Numbered from the stretch's first letter, positions 1-9,304 are shown. The stretch is DNA of 64,000 nucleotides from Flocculibacter collagenilyticus (GCF_016469335.1 NZ_CP059888.1:1240001-1304000); one strand, 5' to 3'. The notes: generated by a model from the letters alone, not told the origin. Translations and numbers: made by a program.

Positions 1-402
1 ATTCGCAGTTTTAATAATGCGACTGAACAGCGAATCTACCAAGAGTTAATCGCAGAGTTACGTTGCCCAAAATGTCAAAACCAAAATGTTGCTGATTCAA
101 ATGCAATTGTGGCGATTGATATTAAAGATAAAGTTTATGAACTAGTCACTGAGGGCAAAGACAAGGATGACGTGATCAGTTTTATGATCGATCGTTATGG
201 CTATTTTGTTCATTACAAGCCACCAATCACTATGGTCACTATTTTGTTGTGGGTGATTCCTGTGGTGTTTATATTATTAGCCATAGTAACAGTACTGTTC
301 AAAACGCGTCATCCAGCAAAAGATGAAAGCGCTTGGAATGAAGAAAAAGAACAGCAAGTTAACGTATTAATTTCTCAGTATGGCTCAGGGCGTAATCAAT
401 GA
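1..402 (+). CDS. ccmH: Cytochrome c maturation protein CcmH (5' partial)
   Basis: This is the 3' part of a CcmH/NrfF-family gene; the reading frame is open from base 1, so the true start lies upstream of the window. The protein is a membrane-anchored periplasmic thiol oxidoreductase that keeps the CXXCH motif of apocytochrome c reduced for heme ligation. The visible part holds the family motif LRCPKCQNQN with the redox CXXC pair at visible residues 22-25, followed by a helical region and one membrane segment (VTILLWVIPVVFILLAIVTV). The stop codon overlaps the start of ccmI as ATGA, showing translational coupling in a ccm operon. The family is clear; only the N-terminus is missing. Confidence 0.95.
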   Translation: MRSFNNATEQRIYQELIAELRCPKCQNQNVADSNAIVAIDIKDKVYELVTEGKDKDDVISFMIDRYGYFVHYKPPITMVTILLWVIPVVFILLAIVTVLFKTRHPAKDESAWNEEKEQQVNVLISQYGSGRNQ

Positions 403-1730
403 TCAATATGTACATTATTTTTGCTTTAGCTATCCTTTTAGCAAGCTTATTATTTTTGCTGCCGTTTATTCGTACCTCTTCAAAATCGTCTGAAATGAGA
501 AAGGTTGAGCTTGCTCAGCAACATGAAATTAAGCAAGGCATCATTGCTGACCGGGTGGCTTTGTATGAATTACAAAGCAATGAGTTACAAGATGATCTGG
601 CTCAAGAGTTGATTGATGAACAAGACTATCAAGCTTCTCAACAAGAGCTTAAACAGCGTTTGCTTAGAGAAGTGGAGCCACATCTGTCAGCGTCTAAGCC
701 GATCAATTTAAGATTTTTAGCAACGTGTGGGTTCTTATTTTTAATCAGTTTTTGCGTCATTTTCTATTATTTTCATGGCGCTCACAGGCAATTAACATAC
801 TGGCAGAGTGCAGTTGAGAAGCTGCCTGAATTTGGTAAACGTTCTATTTTGAGTCAAGGGGAACCCTTAAGTTTGCAAGAAACGCAGCAGTTTGCATTAG
901 CACTTAGGACTAAGTTAGCTGATACAGACGGCGACGCAGTAGCGTGGATGTTATTAGGGCGTACACTATTGTCGTTGCAAGACGTTGAAGGTGCGTTGGC
1001 TGCTTTCAATAAAAGCTATCGTCTTGATCCTAATAAATTATCCTTGTTAGTCAGTTTTAGTCAGGCATTGATCATTCAAAATACGGAAAAATCCATTGCA
1101 CAAGCAGGAACTATGTTATCTAAGGCGCTAACGCTTTATCCTCAAAATCCTGATGCATTATCTCTTCTGGCGTTGTTAGCATTTAACAGAGGGGATTATA
1201 CGGAGGCAAGATCGGCTTGGAATTTATTAATATCTCAATATGAGCCAGCAGACCCGCGTCACCAATTTATCAAGCAAAAATTAAGTGAAGTAAAGAGCTT
1301 ATTGGCAGGTAATACGACGGATATCTCTCCAGATAGCGCTTCAGATGTCGCTAATGGTAGACAAGATAGTATCAACGCCTCTAATGATGCTAAGCTCAAT
1401 GTAACGGTGAATTTAGCACCTTCTTTAAAGGACTCAATTCCTGAAGGGGCTACATTATTCATTTTTGCGCAGGCAACAACTGGGCCGAAAATGCCACTTG
1501 CAGTAGTTAAGTCAAACGTGACTAGCTTTCCTATAACCGTTTCATTAAGTGATGAGAATGCGATGATGCAAGGGTTAACACTTTCTAGTGCTTCTCAGGT
1601 AGTGGTTACTGCAAGAATTTCAAAGGATGACAAGGTTGATAAAGGAGCAGGAGACTTACAGGGGACTTCTATAAGTATCGATAAACCTTTTTCTAAATCT
1701 GTTGCAGTAGAAATAAACTCAGTGCTGTAG
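399..1730 (+). CDS. ccmI: Cytochrome c biogenesis protein CcmI (TPR apocytochrome chaperone)
   Basis: A 443-residue protein of the CcmI family, which binds apocytochrome c and presents it to the heme ligation complex. There is a membrane segment at about residues 4-24 and a second at about 103-125, separated by a charged, coiled cytoplasmic stretch. TPR-like repeats follow at about 180-290 (for example WMLLGRTLLSLQDVEGALAAF). The C-terminal 110 residues form a beta-rich domain typical of long gammaproteobacterial CcmI proteins. The start overlaps the ccmH stop by four bases. It appears to be the last ccm gene: the next gene is a lipoprotein of unrelated function after a 57-base gap. Confidence 0.92.
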   Translation: MINMYIIFALAILLASLLFLLPFIRTSSKSSEMRKVELAQQHEIKQGIIADRVALYELQSNELQDDLAQELIDEQDYQASQQELKQRLLREVEPHLSASKPINLRFLATCGFLFLISFCVIFYYFHGAHRQLTYWQSAVEKLPEFGKRSILSQGEPLSLQETQQFALALRTKLADTDGDAVAWMLLGRTLLSLQDVEGALAAFNKSYRLDPNKLSLLVSFSQALIIQNTEKSIAQAGTMLSKALTLYPQNPDALSLLALLAFNRGDYTEARSAWNLLISQYEPADPRHQFIKQKLSEVKSLLAGNTTDISPDSASDVANGRQDSINASNDAKLNVTVNLAPSLKDSIPEGATLFIFAQATTGPKMPLAVVKSNVTSFPITVSLSDENAMMQGLTLSSASQVVVTARISKDDKVDKGAGDLQGTSISIDKPFSKSVAVEINSVL

Positions 1731-1787
1731 ATATAAGGGCAGCATAGCCTAATTATTTAAACTTATTTTTTGGACCTAAGTAAATCA

Positions 1788-2531
1788 ATGAAAAATATCC
1801 TTTTATTAATTATCCTGAGCACTATGCTTGCTGGTTGTGCATCTACATCTAAACCCAATGACCCGACAACTATCGGTGACGAGCGTGATCCTTTTGAGCC
1901 AATTAACCGCGACATGTGGTATTTCAACTGGGACATTCTAGATGAAAATGTTTTGCGTCCGACGGCTGTTGCGTATAGTGAGTACGTACCCAAGCCTGCG
2001 CGTGAAGGACTATATAATGTAACATTGAACCTAGAAGAGCCAGCTACAATTATTAATAGTGTGCTGCAGTTAAAATTTAAAAAAGCGGGTGTTTCTACAG
2101 GACGCTTTCTAATAAATTCAACCATAGGTATTTTTGGGATATTTGATTTAGCATCTGAAATAGGCCTAACACGCGAAGATGAAGACTTTGCTCAAACGTT
2201 AGGGCTGTGGGGCGTAGGTTATGGCCCTTATTTAATGATTCCAGCTCGAGGCCCCAGTACAGTGCGTGGCACAGTTGGTGATGTTGTTGATGGCATGTAC
2301 TTCCCGTTAGCGCTTATTGAATTTTGGCCAAATATGTTACGCCTTTCAGTAAACGCGTTAGAAACACGCTCGCAGTTAATGGAACAAGAAAAGTTACTAT
2401 ATGAATCTTTAGACCCATATAGTTTTATGAAAGAGATTTACTTTCAAAAAGAAGACTTTCAGTTATTTGACGGTAATGTACCTATCGAAGAAGAAGCAGA
2501 AGAATTTCCAGAAGGTGCTTTAGATTACTAA
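1788..2531 (+). CDS. mlaA: MlaA/VacJ outer-membrane lipoprotein, phospholipid retrograde transport
   Basis: A 247-residue MlaA (VacJ) family lipoprotein. It forms the outer-membrane end of the Mla pathway, removing phospholipids mislocalised to the outer leaflet and passing them to MlaC. I chose the ATG at 1788 over an in-frame TTG at 1770 because it gives a compact lipoprotein signal, MKNILLLIILSTMLAGC, with lipobox LAGC and the modified cysteine at residue 17. Family hallmarks are DPFEPINRDMWYFNWD, the PAREGLYNV block, and GVGYGPYLMIPARGPSTVRG. The acidic C-terminal tail is common in marine homologues. The gene is followed by a strong terminator. Confidence 0.93.
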   Translation: MKNILLLIILSTMLAGCASTSKPNDPTTIGDERDPFEPINRDMWYFNWDILDENVLRPTAVAYSEYVPKPAREGLYNVTLNLEEPATIINSVLQLKFKKAGVSTGRFLINSTIGIFGIFDLASEIGLTREDEDFAQTLGLWGVGYGPYLMIPARGPSTVRGTVGDVVDGMYFPLALIEFWPNMLRLSVNALETRSQLMEQEKLLYESLDPYSFMKEIYFQKEDFQLFDGNVPIEEEAEEFPEGALDY

Positions 2532-2563
2532 CTGTTAATCATTTGAAAATAAGCTATTTTAAT

Positions 2564-2596
2564 AAAAAACCATTGAATTTATTCAATGGTTTTTTT
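2564..2596 (+). terminator. Rho-independent terminator after mlaA
   Basis: A perfect inverted repeat of 15 bases (AAAAAACCATTGAAT paired with ATTCAATGGTTTTTT) separated by two bases, with a run of T directly after the right arm. It lies 33 bases after the mlaA stop. The symmetrical A and T runs would let it work in both directions. Confidence 0.88.
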
Positions 2597-2721
2597 TACA
2601 TCTACAGGCTTAAGGAACAGGGCTTTAGATATAGAAATAGAACTAAGGTCTATGCGGGTAAATTGTTAAGCAGCCGAACAAAATTTCTCAACCTAAATCT
2701 ATTCTCCTTAGCCGTGCAATA

Positions 2722-3003
2722 TCACGGATGTTGCTTTTTGATTTCTCCGGCAGCTAACGTTAGCTCGATGGGTCTAGTAACTATTGGATAAAGTAGTACG
2801 GTGACAATGAGCCCAACCACAGAAATCCAGCCGTGGAAGTCAGTTAACAGCCAAAATAGCGGGAAAAGAAACAAGATCTTAAGCAGTTTAATTAATACCT
2901 GTTTCCATGGCGACATTGATTGTAAAGCGTCATAAATAGCTTGGTTACGCTCTCGATGTGAAAGATTTTCTAAGGTTGGAATTTGTTTACTTTGGAAATA
3001 CAT
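2722..3003 (-). CDS. Small conserved-looking membrane protein, function unknown
   Basis: A 93-residue protein I cannot assign to a function. It starts MYFQSKQIPTLENLSHRERN, has a charged N-terminal half, then two hydrophobic segments at about residues 46-60 and 65-80, and a short polar tail ending KKQHP. I prefer the ATG at 3003, which has a GAG element seven bases upstream, over the in-frame TTG at 3012. The N-terminal charged helix and twin membrane segments resemble short uncharacterised inner-membrane proteins of Alteromonadales; that is a recollection of type, not a confirmed match. It stands alone between two terminators. Confidence 0.7.
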   Translation of the reverse strand: MYFQSKQIPTLENLSHRERNQAIYDALQSMSPWKQVLIKLLKILFLFPLFWLLTDFHGWISVVGLIVTVLLYPIVTRPIELTLAAGEIKKQHP

Positions 3004-3045
3004 ATTACTCAATTTGCTAAAGATTAACGAAGGGGAAGTTTAAAT

Positions 3046-3073
3046 AAAAATGGACTCCGTAGAGTCCATTTTT
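3046..3073 (-). terminator. Bidirectional terminator downstream of the POT transporter
   Basis: The repeat AAAAATGGACTC and GAGTCCATTTTT is separated by four bases (CGTA). On the minus strand it follows the POT transporter stop by 20 bases and ends in a T run. It also separates that gene from the small membrane protein. Confidence 0.88.
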
Positions 3074-3093
3074 AGCAATGATAAAGCTATATA

Positions 3094-4545
3094 CTACAGA
3101 GGTGATTTTTCTGGCATACCTTCATGTGTACCTGTCACACTTAATTCTTCATCAAGCTTTTCTTCTTCACTGTCAGTATGGTCACCCTCAGCACCGTGCA
3201 TCCAATCAACAAGTTTGTTTGCACTTAGGAAAATGATCACAGCAGTAACTATTCCTGCCACACCAACTGAAGCAAAGATAGTTAAAGCATTCTCAACTTG
3301 TTCTTCACCTTCACCTACAAATGAACCTACGAAACCTGCGACTTTATTTGCTAATGCAGTGAATAAGAACCAAACACCCATTAGTAAAGAAGTAAACTTA
3401 AGCGGTGCTAGTTTCGATACCATTGAAAGGCCGATAGGTGAAAGACACAACTCACCAAGTGTATGGAATAGATAAGCAAAAACAAGGAATAGCATACTTA
3501 CTTTCACTGACGTATCGCCACCTTGAACCATTGTCGCCCATACCATTACAAAGAAACCTAAAGATAAAAATATCATGGCTAAAGCAAACTTAACGGGTGA
3601 AGTTGGTTCTTTACTGCCCATTTTCACCCAAATTGAAGCGACAACTGGTGCAAGTAATATAATAAACATTGCATTTAAAGATTGGAACCAAGTCGCAGGA
3701 ACTTCAAAGCCCATGAAGTCACGATCAGTAAATTGTGAAGCGTAAATATTGAATAAACCGCCCGCTTGTTCAAAGCCAACCCAGAAGATAATAGAGAAAA
3801 TACTCATAATAAGGATTACTTTAGTGCGATCTTTTTCTTCTTGAGAAAGTGCTGCTTCTTTCAATTCTTTATTGTTATTTTTCGCAATTTTAGCAGAAGG
3901 GACAACACCGATTTGCCCTAAGTACTTATCTGCTAACGTCAACTGTAACGCTAGACCAATTAACATACCTGCACCAGCAGCGATGAAGCCATAGTGCCAA
4001 TTAACCTGTTCACCTAAGTAACCAACAATTAATGGCGATAAGAAAGCACCTAAATTGATACCCATGTAGAAAATTGTAAATGCACCGTCACGGCGATGAT
4101 CACCTTCGTTGTATAGGTCACCAACAAGGCTTGATACGTTTGCTTTAAATAGACCATTACCACAAATGATTAAAACAAGTCCAAGATAGAATACTTGTTC
4201 TTCCATTCCAGGGATCATTGTTTTTGGAATACCTAACGTGAAATAACCAAGGGAGAATAATATACCACCATAGATTATCGCTTTACGTTGGCCCATAACG
4301 TTATCAGCTAACCAACCACCAATAAGCGGGGTTAGGTAAACAGCCATGGTAAAAGTACCGTATAAGCTAAGTGCTTCTTGAGTAGTCCAGCCAAAGCCAC
4401 CGTCTTGAACAGATGCTACGAGATATAAAACAAGTAATGCTCGCATTCCATAGTAACCAAAACGCTCCCACATTTCGGTTCCGAAAAGAAGAAACAAGCC
4501 TTTCGGGTGTCCGAAAAGTGTTCCTTGTGCCATCGGTTTATTCAT
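3094..4545 (-). CDS. Proton-dependent oligopeptide (POT/PTR2) transporter
   Basis: A 483-residue inner-membrane symporter of the POT family (DtpA-D/YdgR type), importing di- and tripeptides with protons. The ExxER proton-coupling motif is seen early (TEMWERFGYYGMRALLVLYL). The two PTR2 signatures follow: GGWLADNVMGQRKAIIYGG in helices 2-3, and FYMGINLGAFLSPLIVG in helix 5. The length fits a 14-helix bacterial POT. The C-terminus is an acidic cytoplasmic tail. It is monocistronic, read divergently from the polysaccharide export gene, and followed by a terminator. The exact peptide specificity cannot be read from the sequence. Confidence 0.93.
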   Translation of the reverse strand: MNKPMAQGTLFGHPKGLFLLFGTEMWERFGYYGMRALLVLYLVASVQDGGFGWTTQEALSLYGTFTMAVYLTPLIGGWLADNVMGQRKAIIYGGILFSLGYFTLGIPKTMIPGMEEQVFYLGLVLIICGNGLFKANVSSLVGDLYNEGDHRRDGAFTIFYMGINLGAFLSPLIVGYLGEQVNWHYGFIAAGAGMLIGLALQLTLADKYLGQIGVVPSAKIAKNNNKELKEAALSQEEKDRTKVILIMSIFSIIFWVGFEQAGGLFNIYASQFTDRDFMGFEVPATWFQSLNAMFIILLAPVVASIWVKMGSKEPTSPVKFALAMIFLSLGFFVMVWATMVQGGDTSVKVSMLFLVFAYLFHTLGELCLSPIGLSMVSKLAPLKFTSLLMGVWFLFTALANKVAGFVGSFVGEGEEQVENALTIFASVGVAGIVTAVIIFLSANKLVDWMHGAEGDHTDSEEEKLDEELSVTGTHEGMPEKSPL

Positions 4546-4812
4546 GTTGATTTTCCTAAATTTAACTTTATTAAATAAAGAGCTCAGCTTGAAAACGTAT
4601 TATTTGTGATTTTAATTATAATTTTTGAGCTGAAATCTTACTACAAAACTGAGAAAACATACCGCATAGCGGCACTGCAATGCAACAGTTTGCGCATAAT
4701 TTTAGCTTTATTGCACTATTAATAAGATTAAATGTTTAAAAGAAGGCCGGATTACTCTAAAATGCGCGGGTTTTGTATAAGTATTCTTGGTTAATAAACT
4801 CAAATAATGTAA

Positions 4813-7590
4813 ATGGAAAGTAAAGTGTCGGTACGTATTATATATATTTTTTTGTTGGTGGTAGTGTCATTTACAGTAAGCGCGGTTACTCCAACGCCTG
4901 CGCAAATAGAACAGTTCAAGAATCTACCGCCTTCGCAACAAAAAATGTTGGCAAAGCAATTAGGTATAGATATTTCGCAATTTAAAAAAGCAAGCCAGTC
5001 TCAATCATACGAAAATACAATAATGCCCCCTGCTGAACGAGCCAGTAAAGAAGAGTTCAGTGAGTTAGAAGAAACTTTAGAAGAAAAGTATTTAAAAGAT
5101 AAAGTAGAAGTAAAACCGTTTGGTTATGATTTATTCGCTAATGAGCCATACAGCTTTCAACCAGAAAATAACCAAGTTGCTGTGCCTGATGATTATATTG
5201 TAGGTGTAGGTGATAACTTTTTAGTTAATACTTATGGAAAAGAAGGCAACACGTATGAATTGATGGTCAATCGTGATGGTATGCTACATTTCCCTGATTT
5301 TGCGCCTTTAAATGTAATGGGTTTAACCTTTCAAGAAGCAAAGCAAGCTATTCATAATCATATTTCCTCACAAACAATTGGTCTAAAAGCTTCAGTTACA
5401 ATGGGGGAGCTTAGATCGATTCGCATCTTTGTTATGGGAGAAGCGTATAAGCCAGGTGTTTATACGATTTCTTCATTATCCACAGTAACAAATGCGTTAT
5501 TTGCATCTGGTGGGCTATCTGATATTGGCTCATTGAGGAATATTCAAGTTAAAAGGGCAGGCAAACTTGTTGGTAAAGTAGACTTATATGATTTCTTAAT
5601 TCATGGCGATAATTCTAAGGATGTCATATTAAAGTCTGGCGATGTTGTGTTTATTCCTCCGGTAGGCAGCACCGCTACGATCAAAGGAGAAGTTAAGCGA
5701 CCTGCAATTTATGAATTAGTAGAAAGTGAAACAATAAAAGACTTATTGACAATGGCTGGCGGTGCAAAGTCTTCTGCATTTTTAAAAGAAAGTGTACTAG
5801 AGCGCTTTAATACGAGTAATTATAAAACACTGATAAATTTAGACCTGAGTAAAGAAGGTGTATTTGAAGAGCCTGTAAAAGACGGTGATGTGTTAAGAAT
5901 TAATGCAACGTCTGATGAATTTAAAGATTCGGTATTATTGATTGGGGCTGTAACCCGACCGGGCGCCTATCAATGGCATCAGGGCATGAAAGTTTCAGAC
6001 ATCATTGAAAGCTTCCATAGTGACTTACTTAAAATTGCTGACCTAGAGTATGCGTTAATTGTCCGAGAAACAAGCAAGTTAGGTGATATCGAAACACGTC
6101 AAATTAGCTTAGCAAATGCCTTAGAAAATAAAAACGCAACAGATAATATTTTATTGAACTCTAACGATAAAGTGATTGTCTTTAGTAAATATGAAAAAAG
6201 AGATATTGAGCAAAGAACATTAGCTCGGTTAGCTCATACGCAAGAAGAGTTAGCTATTTTGGAGAGGGAACAGCTAATTAAAGAGTATTATTCTAAAGAG
6301 TTTAAAAGGGATTTAGGTTTACTAAAAGATGAAGAGTTTAAGAACGAAGCTAATATGCAGTTCAATTCTCAGCTTTCCAATCAGGAGCTAAATAGGCGTG
6401 ACTTACAATTAGCTCAAACAGATTTATTAGAATTATCTAAGCCATTTGCTGAGCTTGAAAAAGAAGAAGATGAAGAAGAAAATTTAGAAGAGTTTAGCCT
6501 TTATTCAAGAAAGTTATTATTAGCACCAGTTATTTTAAAACTACAAAACCAAGCATCAGTTGGTCAACCTATGGAGTTAGTAGAGGTTGTAGGAGAAGTT
6601 AAAGTTCCTGGTGTATACCCTTTATCTAAAGGTGCTAAAATTAATGATTTAGTAATGGCGGCAGGAGGCTTGAATGAATCTGCCTACCTTGAGAGAGCTG
6701 AGCTAACCCGCGTTAATAAGCAAGGCAGTAAAGCCTCAATAAAACACATAACATTTAAACTTGGCGATGCAATGTCTCTTGATGAGTCAAGTAATATTAA
6801 GTTAACCAGTAAAGATCGTTTAAATATTTCTCCAATTCCAGAGTGGCAAGAGGATGTAACAATTACCCTGAAAGGTGAAGTGTTATTTCCAGGTGTTTAT
6901 ACTATACGACGTGGTGAGACATTAGTTGAAGTGATAAAGCGCGCTGGTGGATTCACTGATTTCGCATCTGCTGATGCAGCGGTATTTACTCGTGAATCAT
7001 TGAAAGAACAAGAGTTCGAGCAAATTAAAAAGCTTCTATCAGATTTGAGAAAAGAAGTGGCGACTAAGAGTTTACAGCCCTCTAAAGCGACGAGCAGCAT
7101 TTCATATAGTGAATCAAGGCAGCTTTTATATGATTTAAGTCAAGTGACTCCTGTTGGGCGACTTATTATCGATGTGCCACGCCTAATGCTTGGTCAAACT
7201 GATTATGACATTCAGCTTGAAGATGGTGATACCTTATATGTTCCAACTAAAAAGCAGTCAGTGAATGTAATTGGTGAAGTTAATGTCGCAACTGCTCATA
7301 TGCATGAAGATGAATATGATTTGTATGAATACATACAAAAAAGTGGTGGGTTTAAGTCAAGAGCAGATGAAGATCGAATATATATCATTAAAGCTGATGG
7401 CTCGGTTGAAGTACCTAGTGGAAATAGCTGGTACGCTATTAATGCTAAAACTACGCAAATTCAGCCAGGCGACACAATTGTTGTACCACTTGATTCAGAA
7501 TATATGGACAACCTAACATTGTGGAGTACAGCCACGCAGATTATCTATCAGGTTGGTGTAGCATTAGCTGCAATATCAAGTATTAACTAA
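4813..7590 (+). CDS. Long SLBB-repeat outer-membrane polysaccharide export protein (WbfF/OtnA-like)
   Basis: A 925-residue periplasmic/outer-membrane protein of the polysaccharide export (Wza-related) group, about two and a half times the length of Wza. A signal peptide (residues 1-24) precedes a TPTPAQIEQFKNLPPSQQ segment typical of long marine export proteins. A Poly_export domain follows at about 125-195 (VPDDYIVGVGDNFLVNTYG). Six SLBB-like repeats begin near residues 204, 289, 376, 591, 685 and 818, most carrying a GEV-P-GVY core and an AGG end. A charged, Glu-rich coiled stretch lies at about 455-565 between repeats three and four. The C-terminus is a hydrophobic helix, as in Wza-type pores. 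GTG at 4825, behind GGAAAG, is an alternative start. No Wzc-type kinase accompanies it; WecA follows directly. The resemblance to Vibrio WbfF/OtnA capsule proteins is from memory. Confidence 0.88.
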   Translation: MESKVSVRIIYIFLLVVVSFTVSAVTPTPAQIEQFKNLPPSQQKMLAKQLGIDISQFKKASQSQSYENTIMPPAERASKEEFSELEETLEEKYLKDKVEVKPFGYDLFANEPYSFQPENNQVAVPDDYIVGVGDNFLVNTYGKEGNTYELMVNRDGMLHFPDFAPLNVMGLTFQEAKQAIHNHISSQTIGLKASVTMGELRSIRIFVMGEAYKPGVYTISSLSTVTNALFASGGLSDIGSLRNIQVKRAGKLVGKVDLYDFLIHGDNSKDVILKSGDVVFIPPVGSTATIKGEVKRPAIYELVESETIKDLLTMAGGAKSSAFLKESVLERFNTSNYKTLINLDLSKEGVFEEPVKDGDVLRINATSDEFKDSVLLIGAVTRPGAYQWHQGMKVSDIIESFHSDLLKIADLEYALIVRETSKLGDIETRQISLANALENKNATDNILLNSNDKVIVFSKYEKRDIEQRTLARLAHTQEELAILEREQLIKEYYSKEFKRDLGLLKDEEFKNEANMQFNSQLSNQELNRRDLQLAQTDLLELSKPFAELEKEEDEEENLEEFSLYSRKLLLAPVILKLQNQASVGQPMELVEVVGEVKVPGVYPLSKGAKINDLVMAAGGLNESAYLERAELTRVNKQGSKASIKHITFKLGDAMSLDESSNIKLTSKDRLNISPIPEWQEDVTITLKGEVLFPGVYTIRRGETLVEVIKRAGGFTDFASADAAVFTRESLKEQEFEQIKKLLSDLRKEVATKSLQPSKATSSISYSESRQLLYDLSQVTPVGRLIIDVPRLMLGQTDYDIQLEDGDTLYVPTKKQSVNVIGEVNVATAHMHEDEYDLYEYIQKSGGFKSRADEDRIYIIKADGSVEVPSGNSWYAINAKTTQIQPGDTIVVPLDSEYMDNLTLWSTATQIIYQVGVALAAISSIN

Positions 7591-7704
7591 TTTTATTAAA
7601 AATAGATACTTAGTTTAAAAATTATAATTACTAGGCTATTTTATATACATTACTAATGTATGTAAGTAGCCTTATCAAACATATAGAATATTGATAAACA
7701 ATTT

Positions 7705-8787
7705 ATGCTAGACACTTTATTGCCACTAATTTTCACAGTATTTGCCACATTACTTTCAATAATGGTGATTAAACCCATTGCTGTGAAAGTTGGGTTGGTA
7801 GATAAGCCCAATGAAAGAAAAAAGCATGTAGGTTCTATACCGCTTATAGGTGGGGTAGCTATTTTCTTTAGTGTATTAATGTCCGTTTCATTATTTTACC
7901 CGCTTGGGCAATCGATAAGTTACTATCTAATTTGCGCAGCTAGTATCGTTGTACTAGGTATGTTTGATGACTATAGGGACTTAAGTGTCGGACTTCGTTT
8001 AATGGCTCAAGCGCTTATAGCAATAGTAATGATCTCGGGTATTGGCTTATATATATCGGATTTAGGTAACTTATTTCAATTTGGCAACATTAGTATTGAT
8101 GTATTTGGTATACCGTTTACGATTTTAGCGGTTATTGCAGCCATTAACGCATTCAATATGATTGATGGGATTGATGGTTTAGCTGGTAGTCTTAGTTCTG
8201 TCACTTTTGTTTCGATAGCCATCCTCTTTTTTATCAGTGGACATAATTCAATGATATTATTGCCTCTGATATTAGTAGCTGCATTACTTCCATATTTGGC
8301 ATTCAATTTAGGCCTTGGAGGCAAACCCCATCGTAAAATATTTATGGGTGATGCTGGTAGCATGTTTATTGGTCTATCAGTGATTTGGTTACTAATAATA
8401 GGAACCCAAGGGGAAAACCATTCATTTCAGCCAGTGACTGTTTTGTGGATTATTGCTGTGCCGATAATGGATATGGCCGCGATAATGTTTAGGCGAATTA
8501 GAAAGGGGCGCTCACCTTTTCAAGCGGATAGAGATCACTTGCATCATATCTTTTTAAAGTTAGGGTTGACGTCTAAACAAGCTCTATTGCTAATTACTAC
8601 GATGTCAATGATGCTGTCAGCTATAGGTATTACTTTTCATGTCTTAGGGGTAAGTGAGTGGTTTAGCTTGCTCTGTTTTATGATATGCTTTATAGCATAT
8701 GCATATGCATTACAACACAGCTGGAAGTTTGTAAGAGCAGTAAAGCGAATTGCTTTAAAAGCAAAGCGGCAAACTAAAGGCGTATAG
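7705..8787 (+). CDS. wecA: WecA-like undecaprenyl-phosphate GlcNAc-1-phosphate transferase
   Basis: A 360-residue polytopic membrane enzyme that starts a lipid-linked glycan by moving a HexNAc-1-phosphate from a UDP-sugar to undecaprenyl phosphate. Signatures seen are VDKPNERKKHVGSIPLIGG after the first helix, the DD pair of MFDDYRD, NAFNMIDGIDGLAG, the HRKIFMGDAGSMFIG metal-binding block, and the HLHH loop (ADRDHLHHIF) that marks the WecA branch rather than MraY. About ten membrane helices are visible. It follows the SLBB export gene by 114 bases, and the ECA-like wecG/B/C block lies 25 kb downstream in the same direction. The substrate (GlcNAc or another HexNAc) is an inference. Confidence 0.9.
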   Translation: MLDTLLPLIFTVFATLLSIMVIKPIAVKVGLVDKPNERKKHVGSIPLIGGVAIFFSVLMSVSLFYPLGQSISYYLICAASIVVLGMFDDYRDLSVGLRLMAQALIAIVMISGIGLYISDLGNLFQFGNISIDVFGIPFTILAVIAAINAFNMIDGIDGLAGSLSSVTFVSIAILFFISGHNSMILLPLILVAALLPYLAFNLGLGGKPHRKIFMGDAGSMFIGLSVIWLLIIGTQGENHSFQPVTVLWIIAVPIMDMAAIMFRRIRKGRSPFQADRDHLHHIFLKLGLTSKQALLLITTMSMMLSAIGITFHVLGVSEWFSLLCFMICFIAYAYALQHSWKFVRAVKRIALKAKRQTKGV

Positions 8788-8840
8788 CTTCTTAAATTAA
8801 TCTGTTACAAACTAATTTTATTACCTCTTAAAAAAATAAT

Positions 8841-8871
8841 TAAATAGCGATAATATGCTTATCGCTATTTA
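8841..8871 (+). terminator. Stem-loop between wecA and the secretion operon
   Basis: A perfect 13-base inverted repeat (TAAATAGCGATAA and TTATCGCTATTTA) with a five-base loop lies 54 bases after wecA and 38 bases before gspG. It lacks a pure T run directly after the stem, although AATTTTCTCTTTT follows. It may terminate wecA transcripts or mark a processing point ahead of the secretion operon. Confidence 0.55.
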
Positions 8872-8908
8872 AGTACAATTTTCTCTTTTGAAATGTGGAA
8901 TATATAGA

Positions 8909-9304
8909 ATGAAAAGAAATACTGGTTTTACGATGATGGAATTATTAATTGTAATCGTAATTTTAGGATTATTAGCTTCATTAGTTGCACCAAAAATGTT
9001 TAATAAGCAATCATCTTCTATGAGAAAGGTTGCAAAAGCGCAAATGCAAATGTTTGAAACAGCATTAGATACTTATCGTTTAGATATGGGCGATTACCCA
9101 GCTAATATCGATGAGCTACGTAAAAGTGATAAGCCTAATTGGGATGGCCCGTATCTTCCAAAAAACGTCCCACTAGATCCCTGGGGAAACCCTTATGTTT
9201 ATAAAACGCCAGGCGAAGATGGCCAGCCATATTATTTAGCCTCTTTAGGCAAAGACGGTCAAGCCGGCGGTAAAGAAGACAATGCGGACATTGTACATCA
9301 ATGA
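8909..9304 (+). CDS. gspG: GspG-like major pseudopilin
   Basis: A 131-residue major pseudopilin, the main subunit of the periplasmic pseudopilus of type II secretion. I chose ATG 8909 over a TTG at 8888 because it leaves the short leader MKRNTG before the prepilin cleavage site. The mature protein then begins FTMMELLIVIVILGLL with the conserved Glu at +5. The C-terminal half carries the GspG signatures WDGPYL, PLDPWGNPY and YYLASLGKDGQAGG, the last forming the usual calcium-binding loop. It is the first gene of the operon, whereas canonical T2SS operons place gspG after gspF. Its stop overlaps the gspE start (ATGA). It could be confused with other type IV pilins, but the Asp/Gly-rich C-terminus is specific for GspG. 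Confidence 0.93.
   Translation: MKRNTGFTMMELLIVIVILGLLASLVAPKMFNKQSSSMRKVAKAQMQMFETALDTYRLDMGDYPANIDELRKSDKPNWDGPYLPKNVPLDPWGNPYVYKTPGEDGQPYYLASLGKDGQAGGKEDNADIVHQ

Noticed and set aside
2543-2791. Open frame of 82 codons downstream of mlaA
   Set aside because: It runs through the mlaA terminator stem-loop and into the opposite-strand membrane protein gene, and it has no family features.
3050-3475. Plus-strand open frame opposite the POT transporter
   Set aside because: It is Ser/Pro/Thr-rich in the way antisense frames of membrane genes are, and begins inside a terminator.
4546-8787. JUMPstart/ops element at the head of the polysaccharide locus
   Set aside because: I looked for the GGCGGTAG core upstream of the export gene and did not find it.
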